From NCBI RefSeq assembly GCF_900110255.1, contig NZ_FODD01000050.1, positions 1 to 47,451 on the forward strand: DNA of 47,451 bases, in the 5' to 3' direction. Below are positions 10,086-18,755 of the stretch, one piece after another; within the stretch, counting starts at the first letter, position 1; the number at the start of each line of letters is the position of its first letter. A model generated the notes under the pieces. It had not been told where the DNA came from. It searched no databases and worked only from the letters and a program-made list of their open reading frames with translations. The translations under genes were made by a program, and so were the position numbers. The DNA is from Actinacidiphila rubida (GTDB lineage Bacteria; Actinomycetota; Actinomycetes; Streptomycetales; Streptomycetaceae).

Positions 10086-11030
10086 TCACTTCACCGAGCC
10101 GGCCATCACCCCCTCCACGAAGTGCCGCTGGAAGGCGAAGAAGACGATCAGCGGCACAATCAGGGACAGGAAGGCACCCGGCGCGAGCACGTCGATGTTC
10201 GCGCCGAACTGCCGCATCTGGGACTGCAGCGCGACCGTCAGCGGCTGCGAGTGGCTGTCGGCGAAGATCAGCGAGACCAGCAGGTCGTTCCACACCCACA
10301 GGAACTGGAAGATGGTCAGGCTGGCCAGCGCTGGGCGGCCGACGGGCAGGATCAGCCGGGTGAAGATCGTCCACTCGCTGCCGCCGTCCATCCGGGCGGC
10401 CTCCAGCATTTCCCGGGGGATCTCCGCGAAGTAGTTGCGGAGCAGGAAGATCGCGAACGGCAGTCCGTAGGCGACGTGGAAGAGGATCACGCCGTAGATC
10501 GAGCCGAAGATGCCGATCGCGCCGAAGAACCGCGCCACCGGCAGCAGGCCGATCTGCACCGGCACCACCAGCATCCCGACGACGATCAGGAACACCGCGT
10601 CGCGGCCGGGGAACTCCAGCCAGGCGAAGGCGTATCCGGCCAGCGCCGCGATCACCACCACGGCGGCGGTGGCCGGCACCGAGATCAGAACCGTGTTCCA
10701 GAACGCGTGCGTGATGTCGCCGTTGTCCAGCAGGTGCGAGTAGTTGGAGAAGGTGAGCGTGGAGGGGTGGGTGAAGGCCGTCCACCATCCGGAGGAGTCC
10801 TCCTGGGCGCCCGGCCGCAGCGAGGAGACCAGCAGACCCACGGTGGGGGTCAGCCAGACCAGGCCGACCACCACCAGCACGGCCTGCACGGCGCCGCTGC
10901 GCAGGATGCCGCCGGCCCTGCGGGCCAGCCGGGAGCCGGCCGGTGGGTGGGAGGCTGCCGGGCCGGGACGGGCGGGGGCGTGGGTGGGTGGTGTGGCGGG
11001 TGCCGGGCCCGCGCTGCTCGCGAGAGTCAT
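10086..11030 (-). CDS. Carbohydrate ABC transporter permease, MalG type
   Basis: Inner-membrane permease of 314 residues belonging to the binding-protein-dependent transport family that imports oligosaccharides. A first transmembrane segment follows a Pro/Ala-rich cytoplasmic N-terminus, and five more follow. The EAA loop that contacts the ATPase is visible near residue 205 (EAARMDGGSEW), and the C-terminus has the conserved LAPGAFLSLIVPL and EGVMAGSVK features. Its ATG overlaps the stop of the upstream permease by 4 bases (ATGA), indicating translational coupling. No ATPase gene is nearby; in streptomycetes such permeases commonly share the MsiK ATPase encoded elsewhere. The substrate is probably an alpha-glucoside, inferred from the adjacent GH13 enzyme. 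Confidence 0.9.
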   Translation of the reverse strand: MTLASSAGPAPATPPTHAPARPGPAASHPPAGSRLARRAGGILRSGAVQAVLVVVGLVWLTPTVGLLVSSLRPGAQEDSSGWWTAFTHPSTLTFSNYSHLLDNGDITHAFWNTVLISVPATAAVVVIAALAGYAFAWLEFPGRDAVFLIVVGMLVVPVQIGLLPVARFFGAIGIFGSIYGVILFHVAYGLPFAIFLLRNYFAEIPREMLEAARMDGGSEWTIFTRLILPVGRPALASLTIFQFLWVWNDLLVSLIFADSHSQPLTVALQSQMRQFGANIDVLAPGAFLSLIVPLIVFFAFQRHFVEGVMAGSVK

Positions 11031-12385
11031 GAGCCGCTCCTGCGGAAGCGTCGGATGTTGAGGACCATCGCCGGCACCACCAGCAGCAGCAGGACCACGC
11101 CGATCGCGCTACCCAGCCCCTGGTTGTTGCCGCCGCCGAAGGAGACCAGCCACATCTGCAGCGCCAGCACATTGGCGTTCTGCTGTACCGGGCCCGGCGC
11201 GATGATGTAGACGAGGTCGAAGACCTTCATCACGTTGATGACGAGCGTCACGAACACCACGCTCAGCACCGGCGCCAGCAGCGGCACCGTGATCCGGCGA
11301 AAGGTCTGCCACTCGGTGGCGCCGTCCATCCGGGCCGCCTCCAGCACCTCCCGCGGCAGTGCGGCCAGGCCCGCGCCGATCAGCACCAGCGCGAAGCCGG
11401 TCCACACCCACAAGTAAGCGGCCATGATCGCCGGTGTCACCAGGCCCGGGCCGAGCCAGGAGATGCCGCTGTAGGCGGTGGCGAAGTTCGACTTCGGCAG
11501 GATTACCTTGTAGGAGCCGTCGGGCACTTTCGCGAAGCGGAAGGTGCCGTCGGGACCGCTGGTGGCCTTCGCGACGGTGTGCCCGTCCTTCTGCAACTGG
11601 ACGTGCACGCTCGGCAGTCCGCGCTCGCCGCTGTCCACCTGCCCGGGTCGTCCTCCGCCGCCGGGCCGGAAGTCCAGGAAGACGGTTCCGGTCACGCTGC
11701 CGGGCCGCGCGGCCGCGGGCGCGGCCTGCACCGAGTCCTTGGGCAGCTTGGCCGGCAGGATGCCGACCATGCCCAGGCTTACAGTGCTGCCGGGCGAGGC
11801 GGCCGCCGAGGTGGTGTACCCGCCGTGCCCGTCACCTTCGAGGGCGGCGCCCGCGCCCTGGCGGGCCCGGGCCCCGGGGTAGCTCGCGGAGTCGTGGAAG
11901 GCGTCGTGCACTGAGACGGCGACCGCGTTGAGTACCCCGCGGTCGGGGTCCTGGTCGTACACCAGTCGGAAGGTGATGCCGGCGGCCAGGAAGGACACCG
12001 CCATCGGCATGAAGATGACCAGCTTGAATGCGGTCTTCCAGCGCACCCGGTCCGTGAGCACCGCCAGCAACAGTCCGATGCCGGTCAGCAGCGCCGGGAC
12101 GACCAGCACCCACACCATGGTGTTGCGCAGGGCGATCAGCGTCGCGTGGTCGCTGAAGAGCGTCCGGTAGTTGTCGAGGCCGACGAAGTGGTCGCCCTTG
12201 GCGTCGAAGAGGCTGCGGATCACCGAGTAGACGATGGGGTAGCCGACGAGGGCGCCGAGCAGCACCAGGGCCGGAAGGGCGAACACCGCGGCGGTGATCT
12301 TCGCCCGGCGGGACCGGCGGCGGGCGCGGGTCTCCAGGGGGCCGCCTGCGCGTGCGGGCGGCAGTGCGGTCTGAACAGTGGCCAC
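11027..12385 (-). CDS. Carbohydrate ABC transporter permease, MalF type, with inserted beta domain
   Basis: Inner-membrane partner of the downstream MalG-type permease, 452 residues, GTG start 10 bp after the binding-protein gene. The EAA loop is near residue 345 (EAARMDGATEW). Between the transmembrane segments, at about residues 150-310, lies a large extracytoplasmic insertion. Part of it (about 225-300) looks like a CnaB/SdrD B-like or prealbumin-like beta-sandwich: a GTVFLD start, GLPSVHVQL, GPDGTFRF and DGSYKVIL strands. MalF of enterobacteria also carries a large periplasmic loop that touches the maltose-binding protein, so this insert may help dock a solute-binding lipoprotein. That role is inference; the permease family assignment is firm. 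Confidence 0.88.
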   Translation of the reverse strand: MATVQTALPPARAGGPLETRARRRSRRAKITAAVFALPALVLLGALVGYPIVYSVIRSLFDAKGDHFVGLDNYRTLFSDHATLIALRNTMVWVLVVPALLTGIGLLLAVLTDRVRWKTAFKLVIFMPMAVSFLAAGITFRLVYDQDPDRGVLNAVAVSVHDAFHDSASYPGARARQGAGAALEGDGHGGYTTSAAASPGSTVSLGMVGILPAKLPKDSVQAAPAAARPGSVTGTVFLDFRPGGGGRPGQVDSGERGLPSVHVQLQKDGHTVAKATSGPDGTFRFAKVPDGSYKVILPKSNFATAYSGISWLGPGLVTPAIMAAYLWVWTGFALVLIGAGLAALPREVLEAARMDGATEWQTFRRITVPLLAPVLSVVFVTLVINVMKVFDLVYIIAPGPVQQNANVLALQMWLVSFGGGNNQGLGSAIGVVLLLLVVPAMVLNIRRFRRSGS

Positions 12386-12395
12386 GGGATCCGCC

Positions 12396-13727
12396 TCAGC
12401 CCTGGTACGCCTTGGCCGCCGCGGACTCCAGCGTCTGCGCGGTCTTGGCCGGGTTCGACGGGTCGCGCAGGAAGTCCTGCAGGATCTTCCACTCGCCGGT
12501 GCCTGCCGTGCCGCCGAATGCCGCGGGCGCCTGGTCCGACATGTCGAACCGCACCCCGTTGCCCGCGTCCACGATCGACTTGGCGGTCTCGCGCAGCGTC
12601 GGGTCGGTGTAGTCGGTCAGAGGCACCGCCTTGTTGGGCGAGATGAAGCCGCCGGCCTTGGCCCAGATCGCCGCCGCCTGCGGGCTCGCCAGGTACTTCA
12701 CCAGCGCCATCCCCGCGGCCTTGTCCTTGCCCTTGTTGAGCACCACGGCCGCGTCGCCGCCGCCGACCACCGGGGGCTGTCCGCCGTCGACCGCAGGGAA
12801 TGGGAAGAACTTCGCGTCGGTGCCGACCTTCTTGTGCAGCGACTGCACGTTGCCGCTGACGAAGTCGCCCTCGTAGGTCATGCCGGCCTTGGGCGAGTCG
12901 CCGAAGACTTGCTCCACCGAGGTCGGGAAGTCCGTGGCCAGCGCGCCCTTGCGGCCGCCGGCGATCAGGTCGTCCTGCTTGAAGAAGTCGCCCAGCGTGG
13001 TCAGCGCCTTGACCACGGTCGGGTCGGTCCACTTGATCTGGTGCTGCGCCAGTTTGTCGTAGTTGCCCGGCCCGGCCTGGGAGAGATAGATGTTCTCGAA
13101 CCAGTCGGTCAGCGGCCAGCCGTCCTGCCCGCCGACGGAGAAGGCCGCGAGGCCTGAGTCGGAGATCGTCTTGGCGTCGGTCATCATCTGCGCGTACGTC
13201 GTGGGCGGTGTGACGCCGGCGTTGGCGAACGCGGTGGGGCTGTACCAGACGGTCGACTTGTCGGACGCCTTGAAGTAGAGCGCGTACAACTGGCCCTTGA
13301 CGGTGCCGTAGTTCTTCCACACCGGCGCGTAGTTCTGGGTGACCTCCGCGTCCACCGCGGAGGACAGCGGCTGCAGCCAGCCGCTGCTGGCGAACTGCTG
13401 CACCACGCCGACCTGCGGCACCATCACCACGTCGGGCGCGTCGCCGCCGGCGATCTTGGTGCCGATGACGGTGGAGACGTTGTCGCCGGTGGAGACGAAG
13501 TCGGTCTTGGCCCCGGTCGCGTCGGTGAAGCCCTGCAGCACCTTCTTGAAACTGGCCTGCTCCTCGCCGGTCCACACACCGGCCACCGTCACGGTGTGGC
13601 CCTTCAGGCTCTGCCCGCCCTTGGCGGCCGACGAGCCGCTGTCGGAGGAACCGCCGCCGCAGGCGGTCGCGGTCATCGCCAGGCCAGCCACGGCTACGGC
13701 GGCGGGAAGGGTGTGTCGCACTCTCAT
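12396..13727 (-). CDS. Extracellular sugar-binding lipoprotein
   Basis: Solute-binding protein of family 1 (443 residues), the ligand-capturing subunit for the two downstream permeases. The N-terminus is a lipoprotein signal: two Arg, a hydrophobic stretch and a lipobox ending at Cys23 (MTATAC), then a Gly/Ser linker. Typical binding-protein features follow, including GDAPDVVMVPQ, WYSPTAF and GGGDAAVV. The ATG is preceded by a GGAG motif at proper spacing. It leads the binding protein-MalF-MalG unit, the usual order in actinomycete oligosaccharide importers. The alpha-glucoside/maltose-type substrate is inferred from the neighbouring glucosidase. The 221-bp gap upstream contains a GC-rich inverted repeat that may be the glucosidase terminator or a regulatory element. 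Confidence 0.9.
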   Translation of the reverse strand: MRVRHTLPAAVAVAGLAMTATACGGGSSDSGSSAAKGGQSLKGHTVTVAGVWTGEEQASFKKVLQGFTDATGAKTDFVSTGDNVSTVIGTKIAGGDAPDVVMVPQVGVVQQFASSGWLQPLSSAVDAEVTQNYAPVWKNYGTVKGQLYALYFKASDKSTVWYSPTAFANAGVTPPTTYAQMMTDAKTISDSGLAAFSVGGQDGWPLTDWFENIYLSQAGPGNYDKLAQHQIKWTDPTVVKALTTLGDFFKQDDLIAGGRKGALATDFPTSVEQVFGDSPKAGMTYEGDFVSGNVQSLHKKVGTDAKFFPFPAVDGGQPPVVGGGDAAVVLNKGKDKAAGMALVKYLASPQAAAIWAKAGGFISPNKAVPLTDYTDPTLRETAKSIVDAGNGVRFDMSDQAPAAFGGTAGTGEWKILQDFLRDPSNPAKTAQTLESAAAKAYQG

Positions 13728-13948
13728 GGTGAACTCCGTTGTCCTTGGTGAGGGCCCGCCGGCGGCGGGCGTTCGGGCCGCGACCCGGGGTGGTACTCAG
13801 GTGGGGCCGGGGCTTGGGGCGCGGGCCGCCGGAGGAAGTGCGGCACCTGACGGGGGGGGAAGGCGCCGCGACAGGACGGCGGCCCGCGCGTCTTGGGGGA
13901 CCGGCAGACGCGGTCCGTTCTTCTCGGGGTGGGCTGCGCGGGGAGCGG

Positions 13949-15649
13949 TCAGTCGGCGTCGCTCGGCAGCACCCACCAGGCGGCGGTGTTGGCCGGCAAC
14001 TGCCCTTCCGTACAGGGCCCGCTGGCCAGCAGCGGCGCGCCCGAGGTCGGCGCGGGCACCGGCTCGGTGCCGAAGTTCACCGCGCAGACGAGGCTCTCGC
14101 CGCGGACGAAGGCCAGCACGTCCGGCTCGCTGTCCAGCCAGCGCAGGGACTCGCGGGACATCTGCGGCAGCCGGGTGCGCAGCGCGAGCGCGTCGCGGTA
14201 GAGGTGCCAGGAGGAGCTGGTGTCCAGCTGGGCCCGGTCGGTGGTGTACCCGGCGAACCACTCAGGCTGCGGCAGCCACGGCCGGGCCGCGCCGCCGGAG
14301 GCGGTGAAGCCGAACGGCGAGGCGTGCCCTGACCACGGCAGCGGCACCCGGCAGCCGTCGCGCACGTACCGGCGGCTGCCGGTGCGGCGGAAGATCGGGT
14401 CGGTGAGCACGTCGTCGGGCAGGTCCAGCACTTCGGGCAGCCCGAGCTCCTCGCCCTGGTAGATGTAGGCCGCGCCGGGCAGCGCCAGCATCAGCAGGGC
14501 GGCGGCCCGGGCCCGCGCAGTGCCCACCACCGGCGTCTGATCGCCGTAGCGGGTCACCGTGCGCACCTGGTCGTGGTTGTTGAGCACCCAGGTGACGGTC
14601 GAGCCGGTGCCGGCGATGTCGCGCAGCGCATCGCCGATCGCCTCACGGAAGGCATCCGCGCTCCAGGGGGCGCTGAGCAGGTGGAAGAAGAACGCCTGGT
14701 GGAGCTCGTCGGGCCGCACATAGCGGGCCTGCTCGGCGGCGGTGGGCACCGACACCTCGCCGACCAGCAGGCGTTCGCGGCCGTCGCGGGCGGTGTACTC
14801 CTCGCAGATCGCCCGCCAGCGCCGCCACACCCCGTGTACCTCGGGGCGGTTCCAGGCCAGCGGGTTCACCGAGTCGCGGGCCCGCTCGTCGGCCTCGGGG
14901 TCGGGGGAGTCCGGCAGGTCGGGGTGGCGGAAGAGCCCGGCGGCCACGTCGATCCGGAAGCCGTCCACGTCCCGGTCCAGCCAGAACCGCAGGATGCCGT
15001 CGAACTCCACCGCCACCCGCGGGTCACGCCAGTTCAGGTCCGGCTGGTCAGGGGTGAACAGGTGCAGGTACCACTGGCCCGGGGTGTCGTCGGGTTCGGT
15101 GACCCGGCTCCAGGCCGGCCCGCCGAACATCGCCCGCCAGTTGTTGGGCGGCAGCTCCCCGTGCTCGCCGCGGCCGTCGCGGAAGTGGAACAGCCCGCGG
15201 TACGGGCTGCCCGGGCCGCCGGCCAGCGCCGCGCGGAACCACTGGTGGTCGGTGGAGCAGTGGTTGGGGACGATGTCGATGACCACCCGCAGCCCGTGCC
15301 GGTGGGCGTCGGCCACCAGCCGGTCGAACTCGGCCATGTCCCCGTAGACCGGGTCCACCATGCGGTAGTCGGCCACGTCGTAGCCGTGGTCGCGCTGCGG
15401 GGAGGGGTAGAAGGGGCTCAGCCAGATGCCGTCCACGCCGAGCCGGCGCAGGTACGGCAGACCGGCGCGGACCCCGGCGAGGTCGCCGATGCCGTCGCCG
15501 GTGCTGTCCAGGAAGCTGCGGATATAGACCTGGTAGACCACGGCGTTGCGCCACCAGGGGTGGTGTGCGGCCTGGCCGGTGGCGTCCGGTCCGGCGGGAG
15601 TCGGCGCGGCGCAGGAGCCGGGCTCCTGGGCGACGGGGGTTGCGTACAC
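13949..15649 (-). CDS. GH13 alpha-glucosidase
   Basis: Glycoside hydrolase of family 13 (oligo-1,6-glucosidase/alpha-glucosidase/trehalose synthase-like), 566 residues, likely cytoplasmic because no signal peptide is seen. It would cleave the imported alpha-glucosides to glucose. The start of the (beta/alpha)8 barrel is clear (WWRNAVVYQVYIRSF, then DGIGDLAGV). Catalytic residues are visible: nucleophile Asp234 in GFRIDVA, acid/base Glu298 in LVGEVS, and Asp360 in NNHDQVR. A short beta-domain follows to the C-terminus. The GTG at 15649 has no good Shine-Dalgarno and the first about 30 residues are Pro/Ala-rich, so the start is uncertain. It lies upstream of the transport genes in the same direction. 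A maltose versus other alpha-glucoside preference cannot be decided from sequence alone. Confidence 0.93.
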   Translation of the reverse strand: MYATPVAQEPGSCAAPTPAGPDATGQAAHHPWWRNAVVYQVYIRSFLDSTGDGIGDLAGVRAGLPYLRRLGVDGIWLSPFYPSPQRDHGYDVADYRMVDPVYGDMAEFDRLVADAHRHGLRVVIDIVPNHCSTDHQWFRAALAGGPGSPYRGLFHFRDGRGEHGELPPNNWRAMFGGPAWSRVTEPDDTPGQWYLHLFTPDQPDLNWRDPRVAVEFDGILRFWLDRDVDGFRIDVAAGLFRHPDLPDSPDPEADERARDSVNPLAWNRPEVHGVWRRWRAICEEYTARDGRERLLVGEVSVPTAAEQARYVRPDELHQAFFFHLLSAPWSADAFREAIGDALRDIAGTGSTVTWVLNNHDQVRTVTRYGDQTPVVGTARARAAALLMLALPGAAYIYQGEELGLPEVLDLPDDVLTDPIFRRTGSRRYVRDGCRVPLPWSGHASPFGFTASGGAARPWLPQPEWFAGYTTDRAQLDTSSSWHLYRDALALRTRLPQMSRESLRWLDSEPDVLAFVRGESLVCAVNFGTEPVPAPTSGAPLLASGPCTEGQLPANTAAWWVLPSDAD

Positions 15650-15796
15650 CCAACACCGTCCAATGCGGGATCAGTAGAGCAGAACAGACAGGGACACGAG
15701 AGACAGGCAGGGCAGGAGGGGCAGAGAAGCGGGAGGTACGGGCAGGGCGGGGCAGCCTGGCCTCCAGTTGCCCGGCTGACTGCTCGTTATACATAC

Positions 15797-15827
15797 ACGT
15801 TAGCTACAACGGAGCGAGTCGTGTCAA
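15797..15827 (-). promoter_or_regulatory. Candidate promoter for the glucosidase gene
   Basis: On the minus strand a perfect TTGACA sits at 15827-15822, with AT-rich candidates for the -10 (TAGCTA or TAACGT) 15-19 nt downstream. The surrounding stretch 15780-15830 is strikingly AT-rich for this genome. On the plus strand it contains two imperfect direct copies of a CGTTA...ACA motif that could bind a regulator. The spacing is not ideal, so this is tentative. Confidence 0.35.
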
Positions 15828-15983
15828 CGGTGTTGCGCCCAAGTGACGGCCGAATTGCCGCTTCGTCCTGCATGCTTGGTAGAAAAGGGCACACTCTGAC
15901 CCTGTGCGGGGCGCAGGCAGCTGCATAACGCGTAAGAAAGAGGGAATCCCGACTGGAGGTGGTGGGCGTGGCGCAGCGCTCGG

Positions 15984-16024
15984 CCCGCCCCGCCGTCGCG
16001 GGGCCCCGCGGGCCCGGCGGGGTG
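15984..16024 (-). terminator. GC-rich terminator after the second binding-protein gene
   Basis: A CCCCGCCG/CGGCGGGG outer stem encloses a perfect 14-bp palindrome at 15996-16009, directly after the stop of the minus-strand binding-protein gene at 16028. The rest of the 378-bp gap 15650-16027 holds the glucosidase promoter region and no gene. Confidence 0.5.
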
Positions 16025-16027
16025 CGG

Positions 16028-17296
16028 TCAGCCGGTGCGGACGATCGCCGCCAGCTCCCGCTTCAGCCGGGCGAGCGCCTGGTCCACCGTCACCCGGCCG
16101 CGCAGCGCGTCCCCGGCCACCGCGGCCACCGCCAGGCTCACTTGGTCGTAGTGCGCGCTCTTGGGCCGCGGCTGCGCGTGCTTGACGCTCTGCTCCAGCA
16201 CCGGCAGGTAGGGGTAGCGGCGCACCAGTGCCGGGTCGGTGTAGAGCGAGGCCCACACCGGCGGCAGCGAGCCTGCGGTGAGCACCTGGCGCTGCACGCC
16301 CTCGCTGGTCAGATACCTCAGCAGGTCGGCAGCCGTGCGCGGGTGCCGGGAGTGCGCATTGACCGCCAGGTCGGAGCCGCCCAGCACGCTGGAGCCGGGC
16401 CCGTCCGGGCCGGGCAGCGGCACCACCCCGAACTTCCCCGCCACCGGCGAGCCCTTCGCCGACGCCGAGTCGTACACGTAGGGCCAGTTGCGCAGGAAGA
16501 GCAGGTGGCCGTCTTGGAAGTCCCGGCGGGACTCCTCCTCCTTGAAGCCCAGCGCCGCCTGCGGGATCCAGCCCTGCCGCACCCCGTCGACCAAGAACGA
16601 CAGCGCCTGCCGGGCCGCCGGGGAGTCCACGGTCACGGTGCGGCCCTCGTCGCCGAGTACGGTGCCGCCGACCGACTGGATCGCCTCGGTGACATTGACC
16701 GTCAGGCCCTCGTAAGGCAGCAACTGGCCCGCGTAGCCCTGCAGTCCGTACTTCGGCGCGATCGTCTTCGCGTCCTGCTCCAACTCGGCCCAGGTGCGCG
16801 GCGGCGCCACCCCGGCCGCGGCCAGGACGTCCTTGCGGTAGTACAGCAGCCCGGCGTTGGTGACGTAGGGCATCGCGTACAGCCGGCCGCGGAAGGTCGC
16901 GGTGTCCAGCACCGAGGGCAGCAGGTGGCCCAGCGGCAGGCTGCCGCGGTCCAGCGGCGCGATCCAGCCCGCGGCGGCGAACTCCGAGGTCCAGGCCACG
17001 TCGATGTTGAGCACGTCGAAGCGCGAACTGCCCGAGCGCAGGCTGCTGGCCATCTGCGCGTACGTCTCGTCAGCCGCCTCGGGCAGTTGGACCAGCGTCA
17101 CCTTCTCGCGCGGGTGGCCGGCGTTCCAGCCGTCCAGCACGTGCTGCAGGTAGCCGGTCAGGTCCCGCCCGGTGGCCAGCGTGATGGGGCCGCGGTCTTG
17201 GTCGCCGGCACCGCTCGCGCCCTGGGAGCAGGCGCTGAGCAGCATCAGCAGGGCGGCGAGCAGCAGCCGTACGGCCATCCCGCTCCGCCGCCGCAT
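16028..17296 (-). CDS. Second extracellular sugar-binding lipoprotein
   Basis: Family 1 solute-binding protein (422 residues from the ATG at 17296). That start is chosen because GGGAGG lies at ideal distance upstream and it gives a clean lipoprotein signal: MRRRSG, a Leu/Ala hydrophobic core and a lipobox ending at Cys23 (LLSAC). Later segments resemble trehalose/maltose-type binding proteins, for example RSGSSRFDVLNIDVAWTSEF and YKEEE-like motifs in the middle. No permease genes sit directly with it; the nearest are the pair at 10086-12385 in the same orientation. It may feed that pair or be an orphan receptor. It is divergent from the PadR-led unit across a 174-bp promoter region. Confidence 0.87.
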   Translation of the reverse strand: MRRRSGMAVRLLLAALLMLLSACSQGASGAGDQDRGPITLATGRDLTGYLQHVLDGWNAGHPREKVTLVQLPEAADETYAQMASSLRSGSSRFDVLNIDVAWTSEFAAAGWIAPLDRGSLPLGHLLPSVLDTATFRGRLYAMPYVTNAGLLYYRKDVLAAAGVAPPRTWAELEQDAKTIAPKYGLQGYAGQLLPYEGLTVNVTEAIQSVGGTVLGDEGRTVTVDSPAARQALSFLVDGVRQGWIPQAALGFKEEESRRDFQDGHLLFLRNWPYVYDSASAKGSPVAGKFGVVPLPGPDGPGSSVLGGSDLAVNAHSRHPRTAADLLRYLTSEGVQRQVLTAGSLPPVWASLYTDPALVRRYPYLPVLEQSVKHAQPRPKSAHYDQVSLAVAAVAGDALRGRVTVDQALARLKRELAAIVRTG

Positions 17297-17470
17297 GATG
17301 TGCCTCCCTTGCCTTTCGTGCTGACTGGCCCGCACGCCGGCAACACGTCATGTATATCGGTCAGGGAGCATGCGATGCTAGGGTCTGGCGCAGACCGAGC
17401 GCCGTCCGCCCGGAGGGCGGGGCCCGACCGGCCCCGGCGCCGGACAGGGCCGGGAGGAGGCCGATCCGAC

Positions 17471-17977
17471 GTGCGCTTCGCGCTGCTGGCGCTCCTCGCC
17501 AAGGGACCGGCGCACGGCTACGAGCTGAAGCAGGCCCTGGAGGGCCGGCTCGGCGCCGCCTACCCGCAGCTGAACATCGGCCAGGTATACGTCACCCTGA
17601 CCCGGTTGGAGAAATCCGGGCTCATCCGCGGCCGGGACGTCGAGCAGGCGGGCCGCCCCAACAAGCGCACCTACGAGCTCACCCCCGCCGGCCACGAGGC
17701 GGTCGCCGCGTGGCTGGAGGACACCTCCGACGAACCGCGGGTGCGCGACGAGTTCTTCATGAAGCTCGCCCTCGCCAACGACACAGGCATGGCCGACCCG
17801 GTCGGCCTGATCAACAAGCAGCGCAGGCACTACCTCAACCTGATGCGGGCCATGTCCCGCCTGGCCGACGTCGACCAGCCCGGCAACCCCTTCCCGCGGC
17901 TCCTGGTCGAGGGGGCCGTACTGCACCTCCAGGCGGATCTGGACTGGCTGGAGAAATGTCAGGAGGAACTCGAGTGA
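17471..17977 (+). CDS. PadR-family transcriptional regulator
   Basis: Winged-helix regulator of 168 residues. The N-terminal PadR signature is complete (LLALLAKGPAHGYEL, then NIGQVYVTLTRLEKSGLI and KRTYELTPAGHEAV), followed by a helical C-terminal dimerisation region. The GTG at 17471 is preferred because the conserved domain begins there and GGGAGGAGG lies about 10 nt upstream. An in-frame ATG at 17375, also with a GGGAG, would add 32 Arg/Pro-rich residues. Its last codons overlap the start of the ABC ATPase gene (GTGA), so it is co-transcribed with, and probably controls, the exporter genes that follow, perhaps derepressing on binding a toxic peptide or drug. Confidence 0.88.
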   Translation: MRFALLALLAKGPAHGYELKQALEGRLGAAYPQLNIGQVYVTLTRLEKSGLIRGRDVEQAGRPNKRTYELTPAGHEAVAAWLEDTSDEPRVRDEFFMKLALANDTGMADPVGLINKQRRHYLNLMRAMSRLADVDQPGNPFPRLLVEGAVLHLQADLDWLEKCQEELE

Positions 17978-18750
17978 GACGCAATGGCGCGTCCGGCCAG
18001 GACGGGCAGGAAGCCGAGTCCATACTCCTCGTCGCCGACCTGGTGAAGACCCACCGGGTCGACGGCTCCGTCGTGCGCGCCGTGCGCGGCGTCGACCTGC
18101 GGGTGGAACCCGGCGAGTTCGTCGCCGTCACCGGCCCCTCGGGCGCCGGCAAGTCCACCCTGCTGCACCTGCTCGGCGGCCTGCAGCGCCCCGACAGCGG
18201 CCGCATCGAACTCGACGGCCGCCGGGTGGACCAGCTGGGCGAGGCCCGCTGGGCGGTGCTGCGCCGCCGCCAGATCGGCATCGTCTTCCAGTTCTTCAAC
18301 CTCGTCTCCACCCTCACCGTCGCCGACAACGTGGAGCTGCCCGGCCTGCTCGCCGGCCGCTCCGCCCGCCAGGTCCGCGCCCGTCGCGAGGAGTTGCTGG
18401 ACGAGCTGGGCCTTGCCGGCAAGGAGGACAGCACCCCGCAGGACCTGTCCGGCGGCGAGCAGCAGCGCGTCGCACTCGCCCGCGCCCTGGTCAACCGGCC
18501 CAGCCTGCTGCTCGCCGACGAGCCCACCGGCAGCCTGGACAGCAGCGGCACCCGCCAGGTGCTTGGGCTACTTACCCGCTACCACGCCCAGGGCCAGACC
18601 ATCGTGCTGGTCACCCACGACGCCGGAGTCGCCAGCGCCGCCGACCGCGTGGTCAGCCTCTTCGACGGCCGCGTCACCGACGATGTCCGCTTCGCCGAAC
18701 CGCCCACCCTGCAAGGGGCCGCCGGCGCCGTCGTCCGCCTCACCGGCTGA
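17974..18750 (+). CDS. ABC transporter ATP-binding protein (LolD/MacB type)
   Basis: Cytoplasmic ATPase of 258 residues for the FtsX-like permease encoded next. Walker A is GPSGAGKS at about residues 54-61. The Q-loop has the IVFQFFNLVSTLTVADNVELP pattern typical of lipoprotein- or peptide-type exporters. The signature LSGGEQQR is near 159, Walker B LLLADEPTGSLD near 180, and the switch His is in LVTHD. The GTG start overlaps the PadR stop, and AGGAGG lies 7 nt upstream. This PadR-ATPase-FtsX order is common in Actinomycetota for cell-envelope stress or antimicrobial-peptide export; the actual substrate is unknown. Confidence 0.93.
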   Translation: MRRNGASGQDGQEAESILLVADLVKTHRVDGSVVRAVRGVDLRVEPGEFVAVTGPSGAGKSTLLHLLGGLQRPDSGRIELDGRRVDQLGEARWAVLRRRQIGIVFQFFNLVSTLTVADNVELPGLLAGRSARQVRARREELLDELGLAGKEDSTPQDLSGGEQQRVALARALVNRPSLLLADEPTGSLDSSGTRQVLGLLTRYHAQGQTIVLVTHDAGVASAADRVVSLFDGRVTDDVRFAEPPTLQGAAGAVVRLTG

Positions 18751-18755
18751 TCGCC

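Noticed and set aside
8899..11172. A 757-codon minus frame spanning the giant gene end and both permeases
   Set aside because: It crosses a terminator and lies out of frame with two clear permease genes; pure shadow.
17340..17370. PadR operator (ATGT-N8-ACAT type) in the divergent promoter region
   Set aside because: Only one half-site-like CATGTATAT is present; no second arm could be identified.
17375..17470. Longer PadR protein starting at ATG 17375
   Set aside because: It would add 32 Arg/Pro-rich residues before a conserved family start. Kept only as an alternative, because a GGGAG motif precedes that ATG.
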